Shown in pieces: positions 33,645-45,166 of a stretch of DNA of 64,000 bases. Position 1 is the first letter of the stretch. Each line of letters begins with the position of its first letter. The position numbers and the translations under genes are program-made. The stretch covers positions 4,836,001 to 4,900,000 of the forward strand of contig CM065650.1 in assembly GCA_033220425.1 (NCBI GenBank). Direction: 5' to 3'. Below the pieces are notes generated by a model, which did no database searches, had not been told where the DNA came from, and was given only the letters and a program-made list of their open reading frames with translations. Source of the stretch: Lepraria neglecta. Lineage: Eukaryota; Ascomycota; Lecanoromycetes; Lecanorales; Stereocaulaceae.

Positions 33645-36600
33645 CTTTGAGCACCCTTAAGGATGAGTACTATACTAAGAGACCCTAGGGTACCTACCCT
33701 AAGCTCCTCAGGAGGAGGAAGCGGATAGAGACGCCCTACTATTAACGAAGGACTTAGTAGGTATATCAAGATAGTCTAGCCCGACTTATACTATAGAGAA
33801 AGAGACAAGCTCGAGGGATAGCTATCCTAGATATTACTGTATCTAAAGTTCTAAGGGGACCTTATACCTATATAGAGATATCCTACCTTCGCTATTACTT
33901 ACTTATATAGAAGAGCCCAAAAGTAGGTTAATCTATTCCTAAAGAAGTATATAGAAGATAATAATAAAGACGGTAAGATCAAATAGTAGATAGAAAGTAT
34001 AGCAATGTTCAGGCTTAAAATCCGCCGTATATTCGGACTATCTAACAAGGTTAATATAGTAATATAAACTATTTAATACTTAACTTAGAAGAAGTCTATA
34101 TTAGAGTATTTAACTTAGTTTTAGTAGTATATAGCTAAGACTAACTAGGATAATAATATATTAATAACTATATACCGAAGAGGTCTAAAGGATAATATTA
34201 AGGACAAACTTATAAGGTTAGAGACTATTCTTAATACCCTTAATAAACTAATCGAAGAAGTAATTAAAATTAATAATAAGCTATTCGAAAGGACTATAGA
34301 AAAGAGATATAACAGAGGAGTTAGCGGTATAGAATACTTAAGCTTTTTCGCTAAATCGAAGAGCTACTATCTAGATTATAGAGAGAATAACCCCTACGGA
34401 CTAAGGCTAATAGAACTGGACTTTACGGAGAAAAAAGGTAAGAGGCCTTATAAAGGGCCGCCTAGGGGCAAGAAGCAGTAAGGGGGCAAGAAATACTTAC
34501 GTATTATAGCTATAGTAAACCGGGCTACTTTACTAGAGATTACAAGTTGAAAAATATAGTATATTAACTATAACTAAACGTACTAGAGAAAGTATAAACC
34601 TAGGATAATATAGACGGTACGCCTAAGGAGATTCTACTAGTATAGGAAGAAGTTGAAGAAGATATTAGTTCCTAGTATAATAGGATAATATAAGAAGAAC
34701 TTGATAAAGAATCCGAAAACGGCGATAACGACTTTACGAGGAGGTTTAATGCTGATGTTAGGGAAAGATATTGAATAGATATTAGAAACCTAAATATTAG
34801 AGATAGTAGTAAGACTTAGAGAGATTCTAAGTCGGATAAGGATAATAAACTAGACCTAGAATAGAAAGAAGCCCTTAGCACGTTAGAAGCTGAATAGGAA
34901 GAAATATAACTACTAAGGGAACTGATACCTATATCTACTATATCTAAGGAAAAGAAGAAAGAGGACTCTAAGGAATCATAATAGGAAGAAGAAGAACCGG
35001 ATTACTAACTAGATCGAAACTACCGAGGACACAAAGAAGTACTATAGGAAGAGTACGCTACACTCTATTATATATAGTATAGGACGCTAAGGAATATCAA
35101 GAAGGGACTAATAAGGGTACCTTACTATAGATATAGCTTCTATTATAACTACAGAAGGAATAAATATCTATAGTACCTCGTAACTAAAAGGATCTACTAG
35201 TTCTTCCTAGGAAATAATATAGGTTAGTTAGAGCGCGTTAAGAAAGAAATAATATACTATCTATACGCGGAAAAGTGCTATCTTAAGGAATAGTACGCCT
35301 ATTTATATAATAACTATACGGAATATAAGCAAGCAAAATCTGAAGTAGGATTCCTACTCCTACTACCGAAGTAGATAGAATCTATAGCAGGATTTCTATA
35401 GGGAAAAGAGTAATCCTTTATAGCAGGGGTAGCTATAAGGAGATCAATATGTTAACCCCCAAACAATATCTGTGTTCCGCGCAATACAATATATATATAA
35501 AGATACCGGTAATTATTAATAGATAGCGGACCGTTACGATAATAGATTCTAGAGCTACTAGAAATTTTATTTTATAAGACTTAGTACGGATAACTAAAAT
35601 ACTAACTTAAAAAAATTATAATAGTATAACCTCTAGATAGCCGATAGGTTAATACTATTAATAGGAAAGGTAGACGAAGAAATACTTTTATTACCTATTA
35701 TAATTCGACGCTACTATAAGGAGATTATCTTTAACGTCATTAGGATAGCTACCTATTATATAATTTTAGGAATACTTTAGTTAAAGAAGTATAACCCAAT
35801 AATCAATTAGACTCGAGGAGTACTCAAGATGGATTAATCCGGTAATATTACCAGGATTATACCTATATATTAGCAGCGTTTAATAGTAGATAAGAAGTTA
35901 AACCGAAGACTAGTCGAGGTATATATTACCTTAGCTTCGTATAAGGACGGTACTAAAGAGTAGTCCGACTCTATAGTTACTAGTAGAGATTAGTAGGATA
36001 ATAAAGTGAGAGTTAAGGGAGGAACTAATATACCCTCTATCCCTTAGGAGTATAATAAGTAGGTATACTTATTCGAGGAAAAGACGAATACAGAAGTATT
36101 ACCTAAATATCAGCTATAGGATTATAAGATCGAACTCAAACCTGGTAAGCAACTAACATTTAGACCTATTTACGTATTATTAGAAAAGGAACTTAAAGTA
36201 CTTTGCGGGTATATTAACGAGAACCTCAAAAAAGGATTTATTCAAGAATCTAAATTACTAGTAGGTTATCCTATCCTCTTCGTACTAAAAAAGGATAGAA
36301 GCTTAAGACTATACGTCGACTATCGAAAGTTAAACGATATTATAATCAAAAATAGATATCCATTACTAAATATAGGAGAGCTATAGGATTGGCTTAGTAA
36401 AGCAAAGATATTTACTAAACTGGATCTTAGAGGTATATATAATTTAATTCGAATAAAAGAAGGCGAAGAATAGAAAACTACCTTCTAAACAAGATATAGC
36501 TACTATAAGTATCTAGTAATACCGTTTAGATTTACTAACGCACCAGTAACCTGCTAAGCACTTATTAATAATATCGTACGAGTATACTTAGATCGAATAG

Positions 36601-38466
36601 CGATAGCGTATCTCGATAATATACTAATTTATTCTAAGAACAAGAAAGAATATATCGAGTATATATAGGATATCCTTAGATACCTATTATAAGTAAGACT
36701 TCTTCTTAAACCGGAAAAGTACGAATTCTATAAGGAATTAGTAGAATTTCTAGGATTTATAGTTAGTATAAGAGGTATTAGTATAAGCCTAGACAAGATT
36801 AAAGCTATAGCTGAATAGCCTATACTACAAAACGTTAAAGTAGTATAAAGCTTCTTAGGATTTACTAACTTTAACAGGAAATTCATCGAAGGCTACTCCA
36901 AGAAAGTACTACCTTTAACGGATATTACGAAGAAAGATATCGGATTTATATAGGGGAAAGACTAATAGAAAGTATTCGATACACTAAAAAAAGCATATAC
37001 GGATCTACTAGTACTCGGTACCTTTTAATCAAACAAGCCAGCTCGTATCGAAACGGATATATTAGATCTTGTAATTAGAGTATACCTATATCAAGAAAAA
37101 GATGGAAAGTAGTATCTAGTTACCTACTATTTAAGGAAGATATTAGTAGTAGAATAGAACTATAATATACACAACAAGGAACTACTTACCGTAGTATATA
37201 CATTATAAAACTAGCGAGTATACGCAGAGAGCTACTCGGATCTAACTATCTTTATAGATTATAAGAACCTTCTTAACTTTATAATAACAAAGGAGCTAAA
37301 TAGGAGATAGGTTCGATAGTTAGAACTATTAGGTCAATATAAATTCAAGATAACCTATACCCCAGGAAAAGATAATAGTCGAGTAGATACCCTTAGTAGG
37401 CAATCGGACTATATAGAGGAAAAGAATATTATAGAATAACTAATCCTAAAGAAGGAAGCGGACGGATCACTAGTACCATACCAGGTATTAGTAGCGACCC
37501 TTCGTATATCAGGACCTGATATAACTAATAGGATCGTAAAGGCCTATAATAATAATATATTCGCAACAAATCTATAGAAGGATTAATAGGATTTAGTATT
37601 ACTTAAATACCAGGATAAGGCCTACTTACCTGATATATACGTTAAAGAAGTAATCAGGGATTACCACGACGACCCTTTACAAGGTTACCCTAGAGTATCT
37701 AAGACTATAGAACTCCTAGGATAAGGATACGCGGCGCCGAAGCTTCGAGCGCGCGTCGAATAATATATTAAAGAATGTATCCAGTACTAGTAGAATAAAG
37801 CGGTACGATACGCCAAGTACGGATAAATATAATTTGCGCCTATACTAGAGTTACTATAGGATAATATTATAATAGACTTTATAGTTAAACTACTACCTTT
37901 AAGGGATCCAGCTACGTAAGATATCTTTAATTCAATTATGGTTATTATAGATAAACTGACGAAGTATATAATTATAATACCATTCAAGGAAACCTATAAA
38001 GTAGATTAGTTAGCCTTCGTACTACTTGATAAACTAATAAGGGATTATAGTATACTAAAGTCAATAATATCTAATAGAGATAAGTTGTTTACTTCTAACT
38101 ACTAGAAGACACTTATAGCAGTAATTAGAACCAAACTCTAGATATTAATAGTATATCATCCGCAAATAGACGGATATATAGAACAAGCAAACTAAACGAT
38201 AGAAGTATATTTAAGATATTACATAAACTAAAAATAAGATAACTAGGTCTTACTACTTCTAATAGTATAACTAGCGTATAATAACAAAAGGTTAGACACA
38301 ACGGGACTAACCCTATTCTTTGCTAACTACGGAAAGAATACTAATATATTTCTGTAACTAAGAGAAGGACCTAACGCAGAAAAAGCCCTAGTTAAAGCTA
38401 AAGAGCTAAAGAATTTATATAAGGATATATAGAGGTCTATTAAGGGCTCGAATAGTAGGTTAAAGG

Positions 38467-39208
38467 TACAGCCCGGAAAGATATAGGATGGTATGGGATA
38501 TTGGCTCTCTTACCCATCCCGGGGTATAGTATAGTATCAAGGTCTAAAATCCCATACCATTAGTAGGAGGTATGGAATCTCAATGGGATATCCCACGGTA
38601 TGGGATATTGGTGGGATTATCTAATAGTACGGGATATTTTCGGGATATCCCAGTGGCGGATAAGATAAGACCTATACTTAGAATTTGTAGTCATTATTCT
38701 AGTTATTAAAACTTCAAATATTTTTTTGAATATTCTATAATTCTGTCACGAAATAGGTAATGGATCGATGAGATCTAATTGGTTGGTTGGATAATATATA
38801 TATGTGTTGATTATTGTCTATACGGGGTTGTAGAATCTACTTATATACGGGCCTCAGCCCTAAATGGCTTGGCAGTAGAGATAGTCTATGACAAATTCTA
38901 TATTTCCTACTAGAATATCCTATATTATAGAATATTCAAAAAAATATTTGAAGTTTTGATGACTAGAATGATGACTAGAAATTCTAAGTATAGGTCTTAT
39001 CTTATCCGCTACTGGGATATCCCGAAAATATCCCGTACCATTAGATAATCCCACTAATATCCCATATCGTGGGATATCCCATTGAGATCCCATCCTATAT
39101 CTCCTAAAAGATATGGGATTTAGGATCTTCTAATCCTATCCTATACCGGAATCCCATACCCAACCCTTGGGATATCCTATGGGATATCCTATATCTTTCC
39201 GGGCTATA
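38467..39208. mobile_element. Hairpin MITE, copy 2 (587 bp plus a 155-bp insertion), inverted relative to copy 1
   Basis: Begins TACAGCCCGGAAAGATATAG and ends with its inverted copy; flanked by the 8-bp duplication GTTAAAGG (38459-38466 and 39209-39216) within the integrase of G. Subtracting the solo LTR (150 bp) and its 5-bp duplication gives 587 bp, exactly the length of copy 1. The order of the asymmetric outer segments is reversed compared with copy 1. Confidence 0.87.
38744..38893. mobile_element. Solo LTR (150 bp) inside MITE copy 2
   Basis: Starts TGTCACGAAATAGG and ends CTATGACA, with TGTCA/TGACA inverted termini. It is flanked by the duplication AATTC (38739-38743 and 38894-38898) at the centre of the hairpin, in sequence that is continuous in copy 1. 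No internal region is present, so it is a recombination remnant of an LTR element not otherwise seen here. Orientation is not determinable. Confidence 0.85.
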
Positions 39209-39704
39209 GTTAAAGGAATAAGTTAATAAGAAAAGAAAGAATATTCCTCAGCTAAAAGAGGGGGATAAAGTATACCTCCTAATAAAAAATATAAAGATAA
39301 CGAGACTAAGCAAGAAACTGGATTATATTAAAGTTAGACCATTCTTAATTAAACGGATAAAGGGACTAGTTAACTATAAACTCTAACTACTACCTGACGC
39401 CAAGGTATATCCGGTATTCTATATCTCGCTCCTGGAGCTAGTAGACTCTAGTATACCTCTCTAAGAAATATTTCATTATAATATTAAGGAAGAAATAGAG
39501 TACGAGGTCAAGAGGATCCTAGATAGAAGGAATTAGTTCTATCTAGTTAAATAGAAAGGGTATAACGAAACAGAAAATACCTAGAAACCTTTTAGGAACC
39601 TTGCGGGGAACTATAGGGAATATCTACAAGAGTTCTATTAGAAATAAGAGAAGACCAGTTAAAGCTCTCAGGGCCCTCTAGGCCGGCGGGGAGGTCGAAC
39701 TACT

Positions 39705-40119
39705 TAGAGCCAATATTGAATATCAGACCGTCGGGGGTACCGGAAGGAAACTTTTAGTCCCTCTCTAGCTCCTCGATATTCTGTAACTCGCGCTTAACTA
39801 GCCTCTTCTCTTTATTTTAGACGAGGTTAAATTATAATTAAAGGCGTATAAGTTTCGTCTACGTTTCCTTTATTTCTAACTAAGTATCGTCGCGTACTTT
39901 TTTAATATAATATATTTCATTAATAGATATAACTAGGTCGTACTTCTTTCCTATAGTAATATAGTTAGAATAATAATCCGAGCGAGCATCTACTATATAC
40001 TATTTATAGCTCTTTGTATAGAGGGTATAAGGACGTATTACGAATCTAGATAATTTACTAGAAAGTTCTTTACGGCGAATAACGGGATCTTTAGATTAGA
40101 TAGTTCAATAGGGTAGTAT
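39705..40119 (-). pseudogene. Antisense Zn2Cys6-like ORF of G (decayed)
   Basis: Minus-strand frame from 40119, convergent to the pol of G. All six cluster positions read Tyr, yet the spacing x2, 6, 8, 2, 6 is unchanged, followed by K-K-Y-D-L-V. This is the clearest example of wholesale Cys-to-Tyr conversion by RIP over a preserved spacing. Confidence 0.5.
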
Positions 40120-40167
40120 AAAGGATGGATAGTTTCTCGGGACGAGAAATCTGGAGGGGGGAGCTAG

Positions 40168-40587
40168 TATTAGAACCAGGAGGTTCTGACAGGACTATCC
40201 TAGAGGATATAGTACTATAGATAGGACTAGTAGCTGAAGCGATGAGCGCAACGAGCGCCGTGCGCTTATGGCGCTCAGAAATAATGAGCGCAATAAGCGC
40301 CGTGCGCTCATAACGCTTATAAAGAGCTTGGTAGGATTTCCTATTGCTATATATAGGAGTACTTGCTTACCACTTGGAGTATCGTGCTCAACTTCTGTTT
40401 TCATCTAGTACTTACTATATACGATAGATCTCTTAGGCTAGGCACTAAATATATACATCATCCGATTATATACCAGACCCGCTTAGTATACACTTGAAGC
40501 CTGCCCTATACTCTTGCTCTATACACCTCTATCCCAGTGAGAATCAATCCAATAAACGGACTACCGCACGCAACGTGGTTCGTAACA
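40168..40587 (+). repeat. 3' LTR of G (420 bp, B-type), internal to D
   Basis: Begins TATTAGAACC after the tract GGAGGGGGGAGCTAG, ends GTGGTTCGTAACA, and is followed by CTAAC, then D reverse-transcriptase sequence. No matching 5' LTR exists between 33645 and 40167. Confidence 0.85.
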
Positions 40588-41127
40588 CTAACGTTTAGAC
40601 CTATTTACGCATTATTAGAAAAGGAACTTAAAGTACTTTATAGGTATATTAATAAGAACCTTAAAAAGGGATTTATTCGGGAATCTAAATTACTAGTAGA
40701 TTACCTAATCCTCTTTATACTAAAAAAGGATAGAACTTTATAGCTATATATTAACTACCGAAAGTTGAACGATATTATAATCAAGAATAGATATCTATTA
40801 CTAAATATAGGGGAGCTATAGGATCAGCTCGGCAAAGCAAAGATATTTACTAAATTAGATCTTAGAGGCGTATATAATCTAATTTGGATAAAAGAAGGCG
40901 AGGAATAGAAAACTACCTTCCGAATAAGATATAGCTACTATAAGTATCTAGTAATACCGTTTAGACTTACTAACGCACTAGTAACCTGCCAAGCACTTAT
41001 CAATAATATTATATAAGTATACTTAGATCGAATAGCGATAGTATACCTCGATAATATACTAATTTACTCTAAAAACAAGAAAGAATATATTATATATATA
41101 TAGGACGTCCTTAGATACCTATTACAG

Positions 41128-41388
41128 GTGAAACTTCTTCTTAAACTAGAAAAGTACGAATTCTATAAGGAATTAGTGGAATTTCTAGGATTTATAGTTA
41201 GTACGGAAGGCATTAGTATAAGCCTAGAAAAGATCAAAGCTATAGCTAAATGGCCTACGCTACAGGACATCAAAGTAGTACAAAGCTTCTTAGGGTTTAC
41301 TAACTTTAACCGGAAGTTCATCGAAGGCTACTCTAAGAAGGTACTACTACTAACAGATATTATAAAGAAGGATATTAGGTTTATATAG
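41128..41388 (+). pseudogene. Reverse-transcriptase C-terminal segment of D
   Basis: Open for 86 codons. Legible motifs include EFLGFIVSTEGISI, IKAIAKWP and [15 protein letters not shown], matching the same part of element C. It lies just downstream of the YLDNIL box at about 41044, in which the second Asp has become Asn. Confidence 0.8.
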
Positions 41389-43349
41389 GGGAAGGACTAA
41401 TAGAAGTCGTTTAATACGCTAAAGTACTCTATACCTTTTAGGCTAATATACCGGCCTATATCGAAGTAGATGCCTCGGACCTCGTAATCGGAGTATGCCT
41501 ATATCAGGAAAAAGATGGGAAATAGTATCTAGTTACCTACTATTCAAGAAAGATATTAGTAGTAGAGTAGAATTACGATATACACGATAAGGAACTACTT
41601 ACTGTGGTTTATATACTTTAGAACTAGCGAGTATATATAGAGAGCTACTCGGATCTAACTATCTTCACGGATTATAAGAACCTTCTTAACTTTATAATAA
41701 TAAAAGAGTTAAATAGAAGATAGGTTCGATAGTCGGAACTTCTAGGATAGTATAAGTTCAAGATAACCTATATCCTAGGGAAGGATAATAGTCGAGCAGA
41801 CGCCCTTAGTAGGCGATTAGACTATATAGAAGGAAAGAATATTATAGAATAACTAATCCTAAAGAAAGAAGCGGACGGATTACTAGTACTATACTAGGTG
41901 CTAGCTACGACCCTCCGTATATTAGGATCTAATATAACTAATAGGATCGTAAAGGCCTATAATAACGATATATTCGTAACAAACCTACGGAAGGATTAGC
42001 AGGATTCAGTATTACTTAAATACCAGGATAAGATCTACTTACCTAATATATATATTGAGGAAGTAATTAGGGATTACCATAACGACCCTTTACAAGATTA
42101 CCTAGGAGTCGCTAAAATAATAGAACTCCTAGGACGAGGATATATAGCGCCGAAGCTTCGGATATGTGTTAAACGATATATTAAGGAATATATCTAATAC
42201 TAGTAGAATAAGTCTATACGATATGCCAAATATAGACAAATATAATTTGTACCGGTTCTAGAGTTACTATAGGATGACGTTATAATGGACTTTATAGTTA
42301 AACTACTACTATTAAAGGATCCGGCTATATAGGATACCTTTAACTCAATTATAGTTATTATAGACAAACTAACGAAGTATACTATTATAGTACCTTTTAA
42401 GGAAACCTATAAGATAGATTAGCTAGTATTCATACTATTAGATAGGCTAATTAGGGACTATAGTATACTAAAGTCGATTATATTAGATAGAGACAAGCTC
42501 TTTATATTAAACTACTAGAAGATACTTATTAGAGTAATTAGAATAAAACTAAGGATGTTAATAGTATACTATCTATAGATAGATAGATAAATAGAACGTG
42601 CGAATTAAATAATAGAAGTATACCTTAGGTACTATATTAACTAGAAACAAGATAACTAGGTATTACTACTTCTAATAGTATAACTGGCGTATAATAATAA
42701 GATATCAGATATAACGAAGTTGATACTATTCTTTACTAATTATAGAAAGAATGTAAATATATTTCTATAACCTAGGGAGGGACTAAATATAGAAAAGGCC
42801 TTAGGAAAAGTAGAAGAGCTAAAGAATTTATATAAGGATATATAAAGGTCTATTAAAAGCTCGAATAGTAGACTAAAGGAATAAATTAATAAAAAGAGAA
42901 AGAATATTCCTTAGCTAAAAGAGGGGGATAAAGTATACCTCCTAATAAAAAATATAAGAACGATAAGACTAAGTAAGAAACTAGATTATATTAAGGTTAG
43001 ACTATTCTTAATTAAATAGGTAAAAGGGCCTATTAACTATAAACTTAAACTTCCCCCTAACGCCAAAGTATATCCGGTATTCTATATCTTACTCTTAGAG
43101 CTAGTAGACTCTAATATACCCTTATAGGAAATATTTTATTATAATATTAAAGAAGAAACGGAGTTCGAGGTCGAGAGGATTCTAAATCAAGTTAATTAGA
43201 AATATCTAGTTAAGTAGAAAGGATATAACGATATCGAAAATATCTAGGAACTACTTAAGAATCTTGTAAACTGCTAGGAACTTCTATAAGAGTTCCGGGA
43301 GCGTTATAGAAGGAGGACTAATCGATTCTATCTAGGAAATCGAACTGCT

Positions 43350-43764
43350 CGGACGAGACGTTGAATATTAGGTTATTAGGAGCGCTTGGAGCGGACCTCT
43401 AGTCTTCCTCTAACTCCTTAATGTTTTATAACTTATATTCTACTATCTTCTTCTTTTCGTTCTCTATAGTATTAAGCTACGCCTAAAGACGTATCAACTT
43501 AGCCAGTGTATCCTTTACTTCTATACGCAGTTCATTACGCTACTTTTCGATATGACGCATCTCAAGAGGTAATACTACAAGGTCGTATTTTCTACCACTA
43601 CCTATATAGTTAGAGTACCTGTTAGATTCTTCACCTATAAGATACTACTTGCCGCTAGCAACGCAACGAGAATACGGCCGTATCACAAATTCGGATAGCT
43701 CGCTAGCCAGCTCCGTTCGACGGACGGTTGGCTTATTTGAACATTTAGTACAACGAGGTAGTAT
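43350..43764 (-). pseudogene. Antisense Zn2Cys6-like ORF of D (decayed)
   Basis: Minus-strand frame from 43764. The N-terminal stretch reads KPTVRRTELASELSEF, close to the C copy. In the cluster the second position is Cys and the others Tyr, with exact spacing, then GRKYDLVV and PLEMR. One stop lies inside the cluster at the position occupied by Gln in C, consistent with CAG to TAG. Confidence 0.6.
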
Positions 43765-43812
43765 AAAGGATAGATGGTTTCTCAGGACGAGAAATCTGGG
43801 AGAGGGAGCTAA

Positions 43813-44267
43813 TATTACGATCAGGAAATATAATCAGGGATACGCTCAAGGAGCGTAGTGCCCGTTATGGTTCAAGTCGACGAATTAGTATCCGACTCGG
43901 ATAGACCCTGAAGGCTTGGTATACTAAGCGGTAAGCGCAATGAGCGTAGTACGATCAAAGCGATCATGATGATAAGCGCAATGAGCGCAGTGCGATCAGT
44001 GCGATCAAGAATGCTTGGCATGGATTTCGTATATCTATATATGCGGAGCACTGCTTACCACTTGGAGCATCGTGCTCAACTTCCTATTCAATTATTTACT
44101 ATATACGATAGATCTCTTAGGCTAGGCACTGAATATATATCATCTAATTATATACCAGACCCGCTTAGCATCACTTGAAGCCTACTTTATACTCTTGCCT
44201 GGTTATACCTCTATCCCTATTGAGAATAATCTATATACGACACTAGCACGCAACGTGGTTCGTAACA
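43813..44267 (+). repeat. 3' LTR of D (455 bp)
   Basis: Starts TATTACGATCAGG and ends GTTCGTAACA. The duplication TCTGG follows, where the LINE ORF1 sequence resumes. Confidence 0.87.
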
Positions 44268-44476
44268 TCTGGCTAATTTTCTAACTTTATCTAGTACCGT
44301 TTAGATTCTAGGTTCCTGAATCATTTATTCTATAAATGCTACTAGGGCTTATAATACTTCTTAGAGAGTGTTTAAGGGAGGTTTCTATCTATTAGTAATA
44401 TAGTTTAACCCGGTATTTGCTGCTTGCCGTAGCATGATTGTATACTCCTTATAGTCTATAGGCATTTGGTCCTATA
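44268..44476 (-). pseudogene. Tad-like LINE ORF1 relic, N-terminal segment
   Basis: Continues the ORF1 frame of 32486-33189 upstream across element D. The minus-strand frame includes a stretch like EMIQEPRI and LDKVRKLAR, a helical region plausible for the N-terminal part of Tad-type ORF1. It is cut on the right by chromovirus E. Confidence 0.45.
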
Positions 44477-44686
44477 TATCAGGGGCCTGGCTAGAGCGAG
44501 TCGATAGGGGTGTAGTATAACTAGAAGAACATATCTAAGGAGAGAAGATAGATACATGAAGCCTGCGCGTCTTGGAGACGCGCCAAGCCGCTAGCCATGA
44601 GCGATGAGCAATGATCGAACGTTCGATAACTATACTCTATACTACGCGTATCGGCAATAACAGTAAGCAAAGGCCAAGTCGTGACA
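44477..44686 (-). repeat. 3' LTR of E (210 bp)
   Basis: Plus strand starts TATCAGGGGCC (ancestral TGTCA) and ends AAGTCGTGACA. It contains a palindrome ATCGAACGTTCGAT near 44614. Matches the split right LTR. Confidence 0.85.
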
Positions 44687-44769
44687 CTACCCCCCTCAAG
44701 TAAGTATCGTCCCTGATGCGGAAGGTAAGACAACTATAGCCGACTCGGACTACCTAGTTTGTTTAGGTA

Positions 44770-44960
44770 GCGCGTATAGAAGTCGTCGACTATGTCCTAA
44801 GCGTTACTAAATTCGCCGCCGTCCGTATAGTACTATTGGCGGTCCGGTTGTTGTTCGTTCTTCTATTAGACCCGGAATTATAGATAGCGGCCACGACCGA
44901 ATAGTCTAGTATCCAAGATGTCGTCGATCTCCTACTCTTCCTAGTTATCTACTATAACAG
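44770..44960 (-). pseudogene. Chromodomain of element E
   Basis: Minus-strand frame reads EIDDILDTRLFGRGR, then FRV, KNEQQPDRQ and DDFYTRYLNKLG, a divergent chromodomain at the C-terminus of the integrase. Trp codons read TAG. Confidence 0.7.
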
Positions 44961-45011
44961 GTCTTAGCAGCTCTATTCGTTGACTAGGTAAAGGGTCTAT
45001 AGATGCTTTTC

Positions 45012-45166
45012 TGATACAGGGCTGGATTTGGTCAACACCGCAGACTTCAGCTTAGTCAGTATTCAGCCCTATGAGCTTGCTTATCATGCTCATCCATTCC
45101 ATAGAACAATCAACAATCTTTACCACCAACACTACTATCATGAACACACAGGAAAACCTCGTATCA
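45012..45166. mobile_element. Solo LTR (155 bp) inside the integrase/chromodomain linker of E
   Basis: Starts TGATACAGGGCTGG and ends CCTCGTATCA, so TGATAC/GTATCA are inverted termini. The duplication TTTTC lies on both sides (45007-45011 and 45167-45171). Removing it joins an integrase tail motif (FYPS-LLRK) directly to ASIDPLPS in frame on the minus strand. The insert is GC-normal with no RIP, while everything around it is RIP-degraded, so it is a late arrival or too short for RIP. An open frame at 45028-45213 is just this insert read through. Confidence 0.85.

Larger units (their letters stand above)
33190..44267 (+). mobile_element. Chromovirus D (A-type) carrying a recombined insertion of chromovirus G (B-type)
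   Basis: D-type LTRs of 455 bp (33190-33644 and 43813-44267) with duplication TCTAG/TCTGG (33185-33189, 44268-44272). The internal region first follows the A-type (to about 34440), then becomes B-type from about 34490 to a B-type LTR (40168-40587, here G). After CTAAC it resumes as D at the start of reverse transcriptase. G therefore has a 3' LTR but no 5' LTR. Domain relics: zinc knuckle 34501; protease 35544; G reverse transcriptase YLDNIL about 36608; G integrase about 37800-39300 broken by the MITE; G chromodomain about 39490-39620; D reverse transcriptase YLDNIL about 41044; D integrase about 42230-42800; D chromodomain about 43155-43290. Confidence 0.82.
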
